Source of the DNA: Actinophytocola xinjiangensis | GTDB taxonomy: Bacteria > Actinomycetota > Actinomycetes > Mycobacteriales > Pseudonocardiaceae | Reading direction: 5' to 3' | NCBI RefSeq assembly: GCF_001921215.1 | Contig: NZ_MSIF01000043.1 | Location: forward strand, 1 to 41,689 | Length of the DNA stretch: 41,689 nt | Shown: one piece after another, positions 1 to 8,147 of the stretch | Layout: the number at the start of each line of letters is the position of its first letter | How positions within the stretch are numbered: position 1 is the stretch's first letter | Program-made: the position numbers and the translations under genes | The notes under the pieces: model-generated | The model's input: only the letters and a program-made list of their open reading frames with translations | The model's database searches: none | What the model was told of the DNA's origin: nothing

Positions 1-492
1 GCGGCGGTTGGGCGGCGGTGGGGTCTGGCTCGGGCGGCGCGGCGGCTCGCCGGGCGGCCCGACGACCGGGATGCGACCGGACGACGGCGGGCCGACGACC
101 GGGATCCGGCCCGAGGACGGCGGGCCGACCACGGGGATCCGGCCCATCGAGCCGGGCCCGTTGACCGGGGGCGTGGCGACGGTGGGCGGGCCGGGCGCGG
201 GCGGCGGAGGTGGCTGGCGGCGGCGCTGCGGCGGCTCGACCGGCCGCTGGAAGTCGGTGCGGCTGGCGCGGTGCGAGGTGCGTCCCGGTGGCGGGGTGTC
301 GTCGCGGATGACCGGCATCTCGCCGCTCTCCGACATCACCCGTTCGATGATCGCCTGGGCGCCGGTGTCCTCGACGTCGTCGGCACGCCGGCGGCGGCGA
401 CGGGGCGCGCGCTCCCCCGACTCCTGTCCGTACTTGGCGAGCAACTCAGCGACGGTGCGCTGGGTGGGCTCGGGTCCGCCTTCGTGACTCAT
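1..492 (-). CDS. Rv0497-like proline/arginine-rich protein, N-terminal part (3' end beyond window)
   Basis: Only the first 164 codons are inside the window. The ATG at 490-492 is preceded by GGTGGAGTCA. The N-terminus carries a TVAELLAKYG motif followed by a run of six arginines and GEMPVIRDDTPP. This is the same order as in the mycobacterial protein Rv0497, which lies next to ppx and ends in membrane helices. Visible residues from about 115 onward are proline-rich, with three copies of GRIPVVGP (DNA about 61-160) separated by PSSG, so this part should be disordered and cytoplasmic. The gene lies 79 bp downstream of ppx on the same strand and is probably co-transcribed with it. The function is unknown. 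The membrane segment expected from the family would be outside the window, so it is an inference. Confidence 0.72.
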   Translation of the reverse strand, partial: MSHEGGPEPTQRTVAELLAKYGQESGERAPRRRRRRADDVEDTGAQAIIERVMSESGEMPVIRDDTPPPGRTSHRASRTDFQRPVEPPQRRRQPPPPPAPGPPTVATPPVNGPGSMGRIPVVGPPSSGRIPVVGPPSSGRIPVVGPPGEPPRRPSQTPPPPNRR

Positions 493-571
493 TGACTCCA
501 CCGTGCCCGGAGAGGGGCGTATCGTCCAGCGGATCGGCCTGCGTCGCTCCGCACAGCGCTCATTATGGGCA

Positions 572-1510
572 TCAGGAATCCTCGCCGTTGGTCCGGTCCA
601 GCCGCCGTAGGATGACGCCCTCGCGCAGCGCCCACGGGCAGATTTCCAGCTCTGACACGCCCATCGCACTCATCGCCGCCTGTGCTACCAGCGCGCCGGC
701 GACCAGCTGCGGTGCCCGGTTCGCGCTGACCCCCTCGAGTTCGGCCAGGTCGGCGGCCGGGATGCGGGTGACGAACGCGACGAGCTGGCGCAGGCCGGGT
801 TCGGTGAGCACCCGGCGCACCCTCGGGCCCGCCGAGGACGGTGCGGCGCCGGTGAGCCTGGCCAGCGACCGGAAGGTCTTGGAGGTGCCGACGACCCGGT
901 CCGGCCGGCCCTGTTTGGCCAGCTTCTTCGCCACCGGGGCCAGTTGTCCGGCCAGCCACTCGGCGGTGGCGTCCACCTCGGCACGGGTGGGCGGATCGCC
1001 GGTGAACCGCTCGCGGGTGAGCCTACCCGCGCCCAGCGGCAACGACCTGGCGAAATCGGGGTCCTCGTCGATGCCGGCGGCGATCTCCAGCGAGCCGCCG
1101 CCGATGTCGAGCACCAGCAGCCGGCCGGCCGACCAGCCGTACCAGCGGCGGGCGGCGAGGAAGGTGAGCCGCGCCTCGCCGTCGCCGGGCAGCACGCGCA
1201 GTTCGACACCGGTCTCCTGGTGGACGCGGCGCAGCACGTCGGGGGCGTTGGTGGCGTCCCGGACGGCGGAGGTGGCGAAGGCCAGCAGGTCCTCGCAGCC
1301 GAGTTTGGTGGCCGACCGGCTGGCTCCGGCGACGGCGGCGACGAGTTCGTCGGCGCCGGAGGCCGACAGGTCGCCGTCGGGGGTGATCCGTTCGGCCAGG
1401 CGCAGCAGGGAGCGCTGTGAGCTGGCCGGCATCGGGTGCGCGCCTCGGTGCGCATCCACGACGAGCAGGTGGACGGTGTTGGAACCGACGTCTAACACCC
1501 CGAGGCGCAC
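572..1510 (-). CDS. ppx: Exopolyphosphatase / Ppx-GppA family phosphatase
   Basis: A 312-residue protein of the ASKHA-fold Ppx/GppA family, which hydrolyses inorganic polyphosphate or pppGpp in the cytoplasm. The first phosphate loop is [13 protein letters not shown] at residues 6-18 and the second is the glycine-rich [13 protein letters not shown] near residue 140. The length fits the short actinobacterial Ppx form, which lacks the C-terminal extension of E. coli Ppx. The GTG start directly precedes the conserved [18 protein letters not shown] hexamer ends 8 nt before it, so it may have its own leaderless promoter. The gene begins 44 bp after the regX3 stop, so read-through from senX3-regX3 is also likely. 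That ties polyphosphate turnover to phosphate sensing. The split between exopolyphosphatase and pppGppase activity cannot be told from sequence. Confidence 0.9.
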   Translation of the reverse strand: MRLGVLDVGSNTVHLLVVDAHRGAHPMPASSQRSLLRLAERITPDGDLSASGADELVAAVAGASRSATKLGCEDLLAFATSAVRDATNAPDVLRRVHQETGVELRVLPGDGEARLTFLAARRWYGWSAGRLLVLDIGGGSLEIAAGIDEDPDFARSLPLGAGRLTRERFTGDPPTRAEVDATAEWLAGQLAPVAKKLAKQGRPDRVVGTSKTFRSLARLTGAAPSSAGPRVRRVLTEPGLRQLVAFVTRIPAADLAELEGVSANRAPQLVAGALVAQAAMSAMGVSELEICPWALREGVILRRLDRTNGEDS

Positions 1511-1518
1511 GGGGCGCT

Positions 1519-1524
1519 AGGTTA
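1519..1524 (-). promoter_or_regulatory. Candidate -10 box (TAACCT) of ppx, leaderless
   Basis: Reading on the minus strand, TAACCT is followed by 8 nt and then the ppx GTG. This is the spacing seen for leaderless actinobacterial mRNAs, and no Shine-Dalgarno sequence is visible. No clear -35 element is seen. Confidence 0.4.
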
Positions 1525-1554
1525 CCGGTAGGTCGCGAACCGGGAAGCCTTTCC

Positions 1555-2241
1555 TCACGATTCGAACTTGTACCCCAGTCCGCGCACGGTCACCAGGTGG
1601 CGCGGCGACGCCGGATCGGGTTCGATCTTGGACCGCAGCCGTTTGACGTGCACGTCCAGGGTCTTGGTGTCGCCGACGTAGTCCGCGCCCCACACCCGGT
1701 CGATCAGCTGGCCCCTGGTCAGCACCCGGCCGACGTTGCGCAGCAGGTACTCCAGCAGGTCGAACTCCTTGAGCGGCAGCGGGATCTCGACGCCGTCGAC
1801 GGTCACCACGTGCCGTTCGACGTCCATCCGCACCGGGCCGGCGGCCAGCACCTGGGGCTGGAGCTCGCCGTCGCCGGCCTCCCCGCCTCGGCGCAGCACC
1901 GCGCGCACCCTGGCGATCAGCTCCCGCGCCGAGTAGGGCTTGGTGACGTAGTCGTCGGCGCCGATCTCCAGGCCGACGACCTTGTCGATCTCGCTGTCCC
2001 GCGCGGTCACCATGATCACCGGCACGGTGGAGCGCTGGCGCAGCGCCCGGCACACGTCCGAGCCGCTCATACCGGGCAGCATCAGGTCGAGCAGCACGAT
2101 GTCGGCGCCGTTGCGGTCGAACTCCTCCAGCGCCTGCTGGCCGGTGCTCGCGACGGCGGCGGTGAAACCCTCCTTGCGCAGCAGGAACGCCAGCGGGTCG
2201 GCGAAGGACTCCTCGTCCTCCACGATCAGCACCCTGGTCAC
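1555..2241 (-). CDS. regX3: Phosphate-responsive response regulator RegX3 (OmpR/PhoB family)
   Basis: A 228-residue response regulator. The receiver domain (1-120) has the acidic pair E8/D9, phosphoacceptor D52 in DIVLLDLMLPG, and the conserved lysine in DDYVTKPYS. The C-terminal winged helix (about 130-226) ends in VTVRGLGYKFES, typical of PhoB/OmpR proteins. The GTG start at 2239-2241 overlaps the senX3 stop by four bases (GTGA). A GGAGG lies just upstream, so translation is coupled; the open frame extends further upstream but that part would lie inside senX3. Orthologues control phosphate uptake and polyphosphate genes together with SenX3. Length matches mycobacterial RegX3 (227 aa). Confidence 0.95.
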   Translation of the reverse strand: MTRVLIVEDEESFADPLAFLLRKEGFTAAVASTGQQALEEFDRNGADIVLLDLMLPGMSGSDVCRALRQRSTVPVIMVTARDSEIDKVVGLEIGADDYVTKPYSARELIARVRAVLRRGGEAGDGELQPQVLAAGPVRMDVERHVVTVDGVEIPLPLKEFDLLEYLLRNVGRVLTRGQLIDRVWGADYVGDTKTLDVHVKRLRSKIEPDPASPRHLVTVRGLGYKFES

Positions 2242-3389
2242 GACTGTCCTCCATCTGTGGAACCTGACCCGTTGCTGTGGGCCGGGATACGCAACGTGAA
2301 CGTGGAGCCGGTTCCTGGCCGGCTCCACAGCTTCACCTCGCCGCCGTGGTTGGCCGCGACGTGCTTGACGATCGCCAGGCCGAGGCCGGTGCCGCCGGTG
2401 GCCCGCGAGCGCGCCCGGTCGAGGCGGTAGAACCGCTCGAAGACGCGTTGCTGCTCGTCGGCGGGGATCCCGATGCCCCGGTCGGTGACCGAGATCTCGA
2501 CGTAGCCGCCGACCTGGCGGCGGCTGACGGACACCGGGCTGCCCGGCGGGGAGTAGGCGACCGCGTTCTCCAGCAGGTTGGCCAGGGCGGTGACCAGCAG
2601 GGTGCGGTCGCCCTCGACGAGCAGGCAGCTGTCGGCGTCGGTGGCGATGTCGATGCCGGTGGTCTCCATGGACAGCTGGGAGCGCGACAGCGCGTCCCGC
2701 ACGACGGCGTCGACCTCGACGGCGTTGAGCTCGGGCAGCCGTTCGGCGCCCTGCAGGCGCGACAGCGCGATCAGCTCGGTCACCAGGGTGCCCAGCCGGG
2801 TGGACTCGCGCAGGATCTTGCCGGTGAACCGGCGCACGGCCTCGGGGTCGTCGGCGCCGTCGAGCACGGCCTCGGCGAGCAGCGCCATGGCGCCGACGGG
2901 CGTCTTGAGCTCGTGGCTGACGTTGGCGACGAAGTCGCGGCGGGTGGCCTCCAGGCGCACGGCCTCGGACTCGTCGGCGGCGTCGACGGCGTAGAAGCCC
3001 TCGCCCAGCGGGCGGACCTCGCCGCGCACGGCTTCCGGTCCCCGGCCGACCGCGACGCCGCGTTCGGCCGGGAACAGCTCGATCTCGACCGGCTCACCGG
3101 TCTCCTGAACCAGTTCGACGGCCTTCTTGGTCTCCGGGTCGACGCGGCGGTTGCGCACGACGCCGAGTTCCACGGCGCGTTCGTTGTGCTGCACGACGTC
3201 GCCGAACTCGTTGAGGATGACGATCGCGTTGTGCGATGACTGGACCAGCCGCTGGACCAGTACGGAGATGCTGGGGCCGGGTGGGGTGCGCTCGGCGGGT
3301 CGCCGGCGAAGCCAGGCCACCGCGAATCCGAGGACGAGACCGACCAGCAGCGCCGCGGCCGTCAGGAGCGTCCAGACCAGATCGGTCAC
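2238..3389 (-). CDS. senX3: Phosphate-sensing sensor histidine kinase SenX3
   Basis: A 383-residue membrane kinase. One or two hydrophobic helices at residues 3-28 are followed by a PAS-like domain (about 40-130), without a large extracytoplasmic loop, as in SenX3. The phosphorylation helix carries FVANVSHELKTPVGAMALL with the acceptor His. The catalytic domain shows N box (LLENAVAYSPPG), G1 (VTDRGIGIP), F box (ERFYRLD) and G2 (GTGLGLAIVKH). It phosphorylates RegX3, encoded immediately downstream with a 4-bp overlap. In mycobacteria the gene follows gpm1 directly; here a reductase and a divergent regulator have come in between. The GTG start lies 6 nt after a TACGAT -10-like box, so the mRNA may be leaderless. 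Confidence 0.95.
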   Translation of the reverse strand: MTDLVWTLLTAAALLVGLVLGFAVAWLRRRPAERTPPGPSISVLVQRLVQSSHNAIVILNEFGDVVQHNERAVELGVVRNRRVDPETKKAVELVQETGEPVEIELFPAERGVAVGRGPEAVRGEVRPLGEGFYAVDAADESEAVRLEATRRDFVANVSHELKTPVGAMALLAEAVLDGADDPEAVRRFTGKILRESTRLGTLVTELIALSRLQGAERLPELNAVEVDAVVRDALSRSQLSMETTGIDIATDADSCLLVEGDRTLLVTALANLLENAVAYSPPGSPVSVSRRQVGGYVEISVTDRGIGIPADEQQRVFERFYRLDRARSRATGGTGLGLAIVKHVAANHGGEVKLWSRPGTGSTFTLRIPAHSNGSGSTDGGQS

Positions 3390-3395
3390 GAGCGA

Positions 3396-3401
3396 ATCGT
3401 A
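3396..3401 (-). promoter_or_regulatory. Candidate -10 box (TACGAT) of the senX3-regX3 operon
   Basis: On the minus strand TACGAT is followed by TCGCTC and then the GTG of senX3. No Shine-Dalgarno sequence is present, which suits a leaderless transcript. A 7-bp inverted repeat (GCTCAGG/CCTGAGC, 3406-3435) lies just upstream and could be an operator or the terminator of the reductase gene. Confidence 0.5.
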
Positions 3402-3405
3402 AGCA

Positions 3406-3435
3406 GCTCAGGGGTGGTGGGGACCAGTCCTGAGC
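3406..3435. terminator. Inverted repeat between aldo/keto reductase and senX3
   Basis: GCTCAGG at 3406-3412 pairs with CCTGAGC at 3429-3435 across a 16-nt loop. It lies downstream of the reductase gene and upstream of senX3, so it may terminate the former or act as an operator for the latter. There is no U-tract. Confidence 0.3.
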
Positions 3436-3496
3436 GGCTCCGGGTGATTGTCCTGACATCCAGAACGCCGTAATTCGCTCCTCGGCCAACCCGCGT

Positions 3497-4384
3497 TCAC
3501 CCGATCGTGTCCAACCGGGCGAGTTCGTCGACCGACAGCCGCAACGCCCCGGCGGCGACGTTCTGCTCCAGGTGGTTGAGATCCCCCGTTCCGGGGATGG
3601 CGAGCACGTTCGGTCCCTTGTGCAGTGTCCACGCCAGCCGGACCTGGGCCGGGGTGGCGCCGTGCGCCGCCGCGACCTCGGCCACGACCTCGTCGGCGGT
3701 GCTCGCCTGGTCGCCGCTGGCGATGGCGAAGAACGGGACGAACGCGATGCCGTGCTCGGCGCACAGCGCGATCAGCGCGTCGTCCTCGCGGCGGGTGCCC
3801 AGCCCGTACTGGTTCTGCACGCAGACGACCGGCGCGATCGCCAGCGCCTCCGCGAGGTGCTCCGGCCCGACGTTGGAGATGCCCAGCTCACGGATCAGGC
3901 CCTGCTCACGCAGCTCGGCGAGCGCGCCGAACCGGTCGGCCAGCGACCCGGCCCCCCGGTCCAGGGCCTCGCCGATCCGCAGGTTGACCACGTCGAGGTG
4001 CTCCACGCCGAGCTGGCGGATGTTCTCCTCGACCTGCCCGCGCAGCCCCTCGGGGGTGGCCTGGGGGAGCCAGGCGCCGTCCGGTCCGCGCCCGGGGCCG
4101 ACCTTGGTGGTGATCACCAGGTCGTCGGCGTAGGGCGCGAGCGCGCGGTTGATCAGCTCGTTGGAGCTGCGGCGGGGGGAGAAGTAGAAGGCGGCGGTGT
4201 CCAGGTGGTTCACGCCCAGCTCGACCGCCCTGCGCAGCACGGCGACGGCGACGTCGCGGTCACGTTCGGCCCCGCCGAGGGTGCCGAACGGCAACCGCAT
4301 CGCCCCGAACCCCAGGCGGTTGACGGTGAACGCGCCGAGCCGCCAGGTGCCGGCGGCGCTGGCGGTGATCGTGGAAGAGGTCAT
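3497..4384 (-). CDS. Aldo/keto reductase
   Basis: A 295-residue (beta/alpha)8 NADPH-dependent oxidoreductase. The N-terminal motif RLGFGAMRLPFG is typical of the family. The active-site region contains HLDTAAFY (catalytic Asp/Tyr) and later the Lys in VITTKVGPG. QNQYGLGTR and the C-terminal ALRLSVDELARLDTI are conserved features. The ATG at 4382-4384 is chosen because GGAG sits 2-6 nt upstream; an earlier in-frame start would add 15 unconserved residues and run into the palindrome. It is divergent from the regulator at 4480, which probably controls it. The physiological substrate cannot be predicted. It sits between gpmA and senX3, which are direct neighbours in mycobacteria. Confidence 0.9.
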   Translation of the reverse strand: MTSSTITASAAGTWRLGAFTVNRLGFGAMRLPFGTLGGAERDRDVAVAVLRRAVELGVNHLDTAAFYFSPRRSSNELINRALAPYADDLVITTKVGPGRGPDGAWLPQATPEGLRGQVEENIRQLGVEHLDVVNLRIGEALDRGAGSLADRFGALAELREQGLIRELGISNVGPEHLAEALAIAPVVCVQNQYGLGTRREDDALIALCAEHGIAFVPFFAIASGDQASTADEVVAEVAAAHGATPAQVRLAWTLHKGPNVLAIPGTGDLNHLEQNVAAGALRLSVDELARLDTIG

Positions 4385-4415
4385 GTCTCCAGCCTGTGCG
4401 GCCGGCACGCGCGCC

Positions 4416-4447
4416 GCCACGGATGGCAACTTCTTGCCGGTTGTGGC
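4416..4447. promoter_or_regulatory. Long palindrome between the reductase and its divergent regulator
   Basis: GCCAC-N4-GGCAA-CTTC-TTGCC-N4-GTGGC forms a two-block palindrome centred at 4431-4432. Seven of eight outer positions (GCCGCCAC versus GGCGCCAC as reverse complement) also match. It lies in the 95-bp divergent gap and is the natural candidate operator of the regulator at 4480-5124. Confidence 0.55.
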
Positions 4448-4479
4448 GCCTCGGTGGCGGGACGGGAAGACTTCGTGGC

Positions 4480-5124
4480 ATGGAGCTGACCGGGCAGGTC
4501 GCGGTGGTCCGCGGCGAGGAGGAGCTGTTCGCGCGCACCGCGCACCTGTTCGCGGGCGCCACGGAGATCAACTGCGCGGCCAACGACCTGAACACCTGGG
4601 TCGCCGCGCGCCGACCGCCACCGGCGCCCGCGCACCGCCCGGCCGGCCTGCGGGTCCGCAAGATCTACCGGCCCAGCGTGGTCCTCGACCCCAGGTCGGC
4701 CGAGCAGCTGGCGGCCAGCCGCGCCGCCGGTGCCGACATCCGGATCACCCAGGACGAGATCAACGAGACGATCATCCTGGACCGGCGCACGGTGATCCTG
4801 GCCGGCGACCTGACCGCCGGGACCCGCAGCTACAGCGTGATCCAGCTGCCGGAGGTCGTGCAGGGCGTCGTGTCGCTGTTCGAGGCCGCCTGGCGCGCCG
4901 CGACCGACCTGGACGTCTACGACGCGCAGACCGCCGAACTGCGCCAGATCGCCCCGCGCGTGCTGGAGTTCCTGGCCTCGGGCGGCAAGGACGAGACCGC
5001 CGCCCGGGCGCTGGGCCTCGGCGTACGCACCTACCGGCGCCGGGTCGCCGAGCTGATGGCCGCCCTGGGCGCCGACTCCCGTTTCCAGGCCGGCGTCCGC
5101 GCCCGCGAACTCGGCCTGGTCTGA
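4480..5124 (+). CDS. LuxR-type helix-turn-helix transcriptional regulator
   Basis: A 214-residue protein. The N-terminal 145 residues form an unnamed sensor-like domain (FARTAHLFAGATEINCAANDLNTW, then KIYRPSVVLDP, and a later IQLPEVVQGVVSLFEAAWRAA). The C-terminal 60 residues, from ELRQIAPRVLEFLASGGKDE through ALGLGVRTYRRRVAELMAALG, form a LuxR/GerE helix-turn-helix. This single-HTH architecture without a receiver domain is common in actinomycetes. The ATG at 4480 follows GGGAAG; an upstream in-frame start would overlap the palindrome. It probably controls the divergent aldo/keto reductase. The signal it detects is unknown. Confidence 0.85.
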   Translation: MELTGQVAVVRGEEELFARTAHLFAGATEINCAANDLNTWVAARRPPPAPAHRPAGLRVRKIYRPSVVLDPRSAEQLAASRAAGADIRITQDEINETIILDRRTVILAGDLTAGTRSYSVIQLPEVVQGVVSLFEAAWRAATDLDVYDAQTAELRQIAPRVLEFLASGGKDETAARALGLGVRTYRRRVAELMAALGADSRFQAGVRARELGLV

Positions 5125-5158
5125 GCGCGGGATCCGACCCTTCCGGCGACCGGTGGGC

Positions 5159-5920
5159 TCAGCGGCCCTGGTTGGCGACCGCCGCGGCGGCCTTGGCGGC
5201 TGTTTCCGGGTCGAGGTACTCGCCGCCGGGGGTCAGGGGGCGCAGGTCGTCGGTCAGGTCGTAGCGCAGCGGGATGCCGGTCGGGATGTTGAGCCCGGCG
5301 ATGTCGGTGTCGGAGATGCCGTCCAGGTGCTTGACCAGGGCGCGCAGCGAGTTGCCGTGGGCGGCGAGCAGGACGGTCCGGCCGGCGCGCAGGTCGGGGA
5401 CGACCTCGGCCTCCCAGTAGGGCAGCATCCTGGCGACGACGTCCTTGAGGCACTCGGTCCGGGGGGCGGCGTCACCGAGGTCGGCGTAGCGGGGGTCGGC
5501 GTCCTGGCTGAACTCGCTGCCGAGTTCGATCGGCGGCGGCGGGGTGTCGTAGGAGCGGCGCCAGCGCATGAACTGTTCCTCGCCGAACTCGGCGAGGGTC
5601 TGCTTCTTGTTCTTGCCCTGCAGGGCGCCGTAGTGGCGTTCGTTGAGTCGCCAGTCGCGCTTGACCGGGATCCAGTGCCGGTCGGCGGCGTCGAGGGCGA
5701 CGTTGGCGGTGGTGATCGCCCGGCGCAGCAGCGAGGTGTGCACGACGTCGGGCAGCAGGCCGGCCTCCGCGAGCAGCTCACCGCCCCGGTGGGCCTCGGT
5801 CATCCCCTTGTCCGACAGCGGAACGTCCACCCAGCCGGTGAACAGGTTCTCCGCGTTCCAGGTGCTCTCGCCGTGGCGCAACAGGACGAGGGTTCCGATG
5901 GAGTGCATCGATCCAGCCAT
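5159..5920 (-). CDS. gpmA: 2,3-bisphosphoglycerate-dependent phosphoglycerate mutase
   Basis: A 253-residue glycolytic enzyme interconverting 3- and 2-phosphoglycerate. The N-terminal phosphohistidine motif is [47 protein letters not shown] and the second active-site His in [16 protein letters not shown] are all present. The C-terminus [12 protein letters not shown] is conserved. The ATG at 5918-5920 gives a length close to the mycobacterial enzyme (249 aa). An ATG four codons later is equally possible, and neither has a strong ribosome site. The gene lies upstream of senX3 as in mycobacteria, but with two extra genes between. Confidence 0.97.
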   Translation of the reverse strand: MAGSMHSIGTLVLLRHGESTWNAENLFTGWVDVPLSDKGMTEAHRGGELLAEAGLLPDVVHTSLLRRAITTANVALDAADRHWIPVKRDWRLNERHYGALQGKNKKQTLAEFGEEQFMRWRRSYDTPPPPIELGSEFSQDADPRYADLGDAAPRTECLKDVVARMLPYWEAEVVPDLRAGRTVLLAAHGNSLRALVKHLDGISDTDIAGLNIPTGIPLRYDLTDDLRPLTPGGEYLDPETAAKAAAAVANQGR

Positions 5921-5931
5921 GTCGGAAAGCG

Positions 5932-5945
5932 TGCCAGATCTGGCA
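5932..5945. promoter_or_regulatory. Perfect 14-bp palindrome upstream of gpmA
   Basis: TGCCAGATCTGGCA is its own reverse complement and sits 11 bp upstream of the gpmA ATG, close to where the transcription start should be. It is a candidate repressor site. Confidence 0.4.
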
Positions 5946-6120
5946 AGAGCAAGCACTACCACCCATTCGGGGGATTCCCGAGGGCCAAACACACGGCCAG
6001 TTGCCTTTCAAAGGAGTACCGTGACTCAAAAGTTACCTACGGAACGCAATTAACCGAGCGCAAGATATGCCGTGGCCTTGTGTAACCGCCCGACTTCTGA
6101 CAGGTTGACACCCGCCCTAC
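5946..6120. other. Gene-free stretch with a possible 10-codon mini-ORF
   Basis: No full gene is seen. The segment 6000-6085 is noticeably more A/T-rich than its surroundings and probably holds the gpmA promoter on the minus strand. On the plus strand, AAAGGAG (6010-6016) is followed four bases later by GTG at 6021 and a 10-codon frame ending in TAA at 6051-6053. Whether it is translated is unknown. Confidence 0.35.
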
Positions 6121-6296
6121 CGGATCAGCTCCCACGCACTCCCTGATCCGAGAGGGCAGCAGTACGGCTCGTCTCCCCTGCCGAGCCGTACCCCGCCCGG
6201 AATCCCAGGGTGCCCCCCGCCTCAGGGCTCCGACGCGGCGGGAACCCACGCGGCGCGGCTCGAGATCGCGACTCCCCCCTCGCTCGAGCCGCGCCG
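6121..6296. terminator. Array of four stem-loops downstream of the mshA-YbjN operon
   Basis: Four inverted repeats lie in 176 bp. CGGATCAG/CTGATCCG is at 6121-6150. GTACGGCTCG/CGAGCCGTAC is at 6162-6191. CCCGCC/GGCGGG is at 6216-6242. A 14-bp perfect pair beginning CGGCGCGGCTCGAG is at 6251-6264 and 6283-6296. The last, nearest the YbjN stop, is a plausible terminator for that minus-strand operon. The whole block could alternatively be a structured RNA. Confidence 0.5.
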
Positions 6297-6335
6297 CGAT
6301 CCCGCCGGAATTCCCACTTGCCAACGGCGAGGGCC

Positions 6336-6842
6336 TCAGCCCTGCTCCTGGCCGGGTGTGAGCATGTGTTCGAAGGCCCGCAGATTGGCCAGCGACTCCC
6401 CCCGCGAGACCCGCCACTCGTACTCGCGCCTGATCGAGGTGGCGAAACCGATCTCCAGCAGGGTGTTGAAGTCGCCGTCGGCCGCCTCCAGCACCTGGCC
6501 GAGGATCCGGTCCAGCTCGTCGGGCGTGACCGCGTGCGGCGACAGACGCCCCACCAGGTAGATGTCGCCGACCTTGTCGATCGTGTACGCCACCCCGTAG
6601 AGCTTGGCGTTGCGCCGCAACAGGAACCGGTAGACCTCGGCGAACGCCTCGTCCGGCCGCCGGCACACGAACGCCTCCACCACCAGCGCGTGCTCACCCA
6701 GTTGCAACCAGCAGTTGGTCTGCAACTTCTTGGTACCGGGCAACGTCACGAAGAACCGGCCGGCGGACGGGTGGTCGTAGACCAGTTCCCGCTCGTCCAG
6801 TGTGGACTTGATCATATTGTCGAGATCGGTCACAGCCGTCAC
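6336..6842 (-). CDS. YbjN domain-containing protein (Rv0487-like)
   Basis: A 168-residue protein of the YbjN family, whose fold resembles type III secretion chaperones and whose biochemical role is unsettled. Recognisable stretches are [42 protein letters not shown] and [16 protein letters not shown]. The GTG at 6840-6842 overlaps the mshA stop as GTGA, implying coupling; a second GTG three codons later (6833) is also possible. The same gene follows mshA in mycobacteria (Rv0486-Rv0487). The conserved position suggests a link to mycothiol or to envelope function, but that is inference. Confidence 0.85.
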   Translation of the reverse strand: MTAVTDLDNMIKSTLDERELVYDHPSAGRFFVTLPGTKKLQTNCWLQLGEHALVVEAFVCRRPDEAFAEVYRFLLRRNAKLYGVAYTIDKVGDIYLVGRLSPHAVTPDELDRILGQVLEAADGDFNTLLEIGFATSIRREYEWRVSRGESLANLRAFEHMLTPGQEQG

Positions 6843-8134
6843 ACTGCCACGTCGCGCGCGAACAACGCCCGGCGGAACGCCCCCTGCGCCTCGACGTAGC
6901 CGGCGACCAGCGCGTCGGTCGTGTGGTCCCAGGAGAACTCGCCCGCGTGCGCCACCGCGCCGGCCGACAGCCGCGTCCACAGCCTCGGCTGGGCCACCAC
7001 CTGGCGCAGCGCGTCGGCCCAGTGCACCGCCTCGTGCCCGCCGACCAGCATCCCCGAGTTCAGGTGCGACACCGCCACCGGCAGCCCACCGACCGCGGCC
7101 GCCACCACCGGCGTCCCGCACGCCTGCGCCTCCAGCGCCACCAGCCCGAACGACTCGTTGTGGCTGGGCACCGCGACCGCGTCGGCCGCCCGGTACACCT
7201 CCACCAGCGCCTGGCCCCGGCGCGGCGGCAGGAACCGCACGACGTCGGCGATCCCCAGCTCGGCGGCCAGCTCCTGCAACGAGGTCGGCGCCTCCAGCCC
7301 GGTCCCCGACGGTCCGCCGACCACCACGACCACCAGCCGCTCACGCGGCACCGCCCCGGTCGCGACCAGCTCGGCGGCCGCGCGTAACAGCACGTCGGGT
7401 GCCTTGAGCGGCTGGATCCGGCCGACGAAGGCGAGCACCACGGCGTTCGGCGCGATCCCCAACGCGGCCCGCGCGGCCGCCCGGTCACCCGGGCGGAACA
7501 GCTCCAGGTCCACGCCGGGAGCGACCGTGTTGACCTTCTCCGGCTCGGCGTCGTACAGGTCGGTCAGCTGCGCGGCCTCCACGGCGGTGTTGGCGATCAG
7601 CTGGTCGGCCTGGTCCACGACCTGCTGCTCGCCGATCTCGCGGGTCCTCGGCTCGGGGGTGTCGCCGTCGGCCAGCGCCGCGTTCTTGACCTTGGCCAGG
7701 GTGTGCGCGGTGTGCACCAGCGGCACCCCCCAGCGGTCCCGGACCAGCCAGCCGACCTGGCCCGACAGCCAGTAGTGGGAGTGCACCAGGCCGTAGTGGC
7801 CCGGCTCGTGGCGGGCCTCCGCGCGCTGCACCCCGGCGGTGAACGCGCACAGCTGGGCCGGCAGTTCCTCCTTGCCGAGGCCCTCGAACGGGCCGGCGTG
7901 CACGTGCCGCACCAGCACCCCCGGCGCCAGCTCCGCGACCGGCGGCAGCTCGGAGGAGGTGGCCCTGGTGAAGATCTCGACGGCGATCCCGCGCCGGGCC
8001 ATCCTGGTCGCCGTCTGGGTGATGTACACGTTCATCCCGCCGGCGTCGCCGGTGCCCGGCTGTTCCAGCGGCGAGGTGTGTACGGACAGCACGGCGACCC
8101 GGTGCGGCGGCCGGTGGAGCTCGATCACAGACAC
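6839..8134 (-). CDS. mshA: D-inositol-3-phosphate glycosyltransferase (mycothiol synthesis, first step)
   Basis: A 431-residue GT-B retaining glycosyltransferase (GT4). It transfers GlcNAc from UDP-GlcNAc to 1-L-myo-inositol-1-phosphate, the committed step of mycothiol synthesis. Diagnostic motifs are [22 protein letters not shown] at the N-terminus, [41 protein letters not shown] and the EX7E motif in [14 protein letters not shown]. The GTG at 8132-8134 is chosen because GGGAG lies six bases upstream; a TTG two codons earlier would abut that site. It follows the hydrolase stop by 13 nt and overlaps the YbjN gene by 4 bp, so all belong to one operon. Mycothiol marks the organism as actinobacterial. 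Confidence 0.96.
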   Translation of the reverse strand: MSVIELHRPPHRVAVLSVHTSPLEQPGTGDAGGMNVYITQTATRMARRGIAVEIFTRATSSELPPVAELAPGVLVRHVHAGPFEGLGKEELPAQLCAFTAGVQRAEARHEPGHYGLVHSHYWLSGQVGWLVRDRWGVPLVHTAHTLAKVKNAALADGDTPEPRTREIGEQQVVDQADQLIANTAVEAAQLTDLYDAEPEKVNTVAPGVDLELFRPGDRAAARAALGIAPNAVVLAFVGRIQPLKAPDVLLRAAAELVATGAVPRERLVVVVVGGPSGTGLEAPTSLQELAAELGIADVVRFLPPRRGQALVEVYRAADAVAVPSHNESFGLVALEAQACGTPVVAAAVGGLPVAVSHLNSGMLVGGHEAVHWADALRQVVAQPRLWTRLSAGAVAHAGEFSWDHTTDALVAGYVEAQGAFRRALFARDVAV

Positions 8135-8147
8135 GCACAACTCCCGA

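Noticed and set aside
3495-3501. GTTCACC, resembling half of a Pho box upstream of senX3
   Set aside because: Only one 7-bp unit is present, without the 11-bp spaced partner. It overlaps the reductase stop codon, so chance is sufficient.
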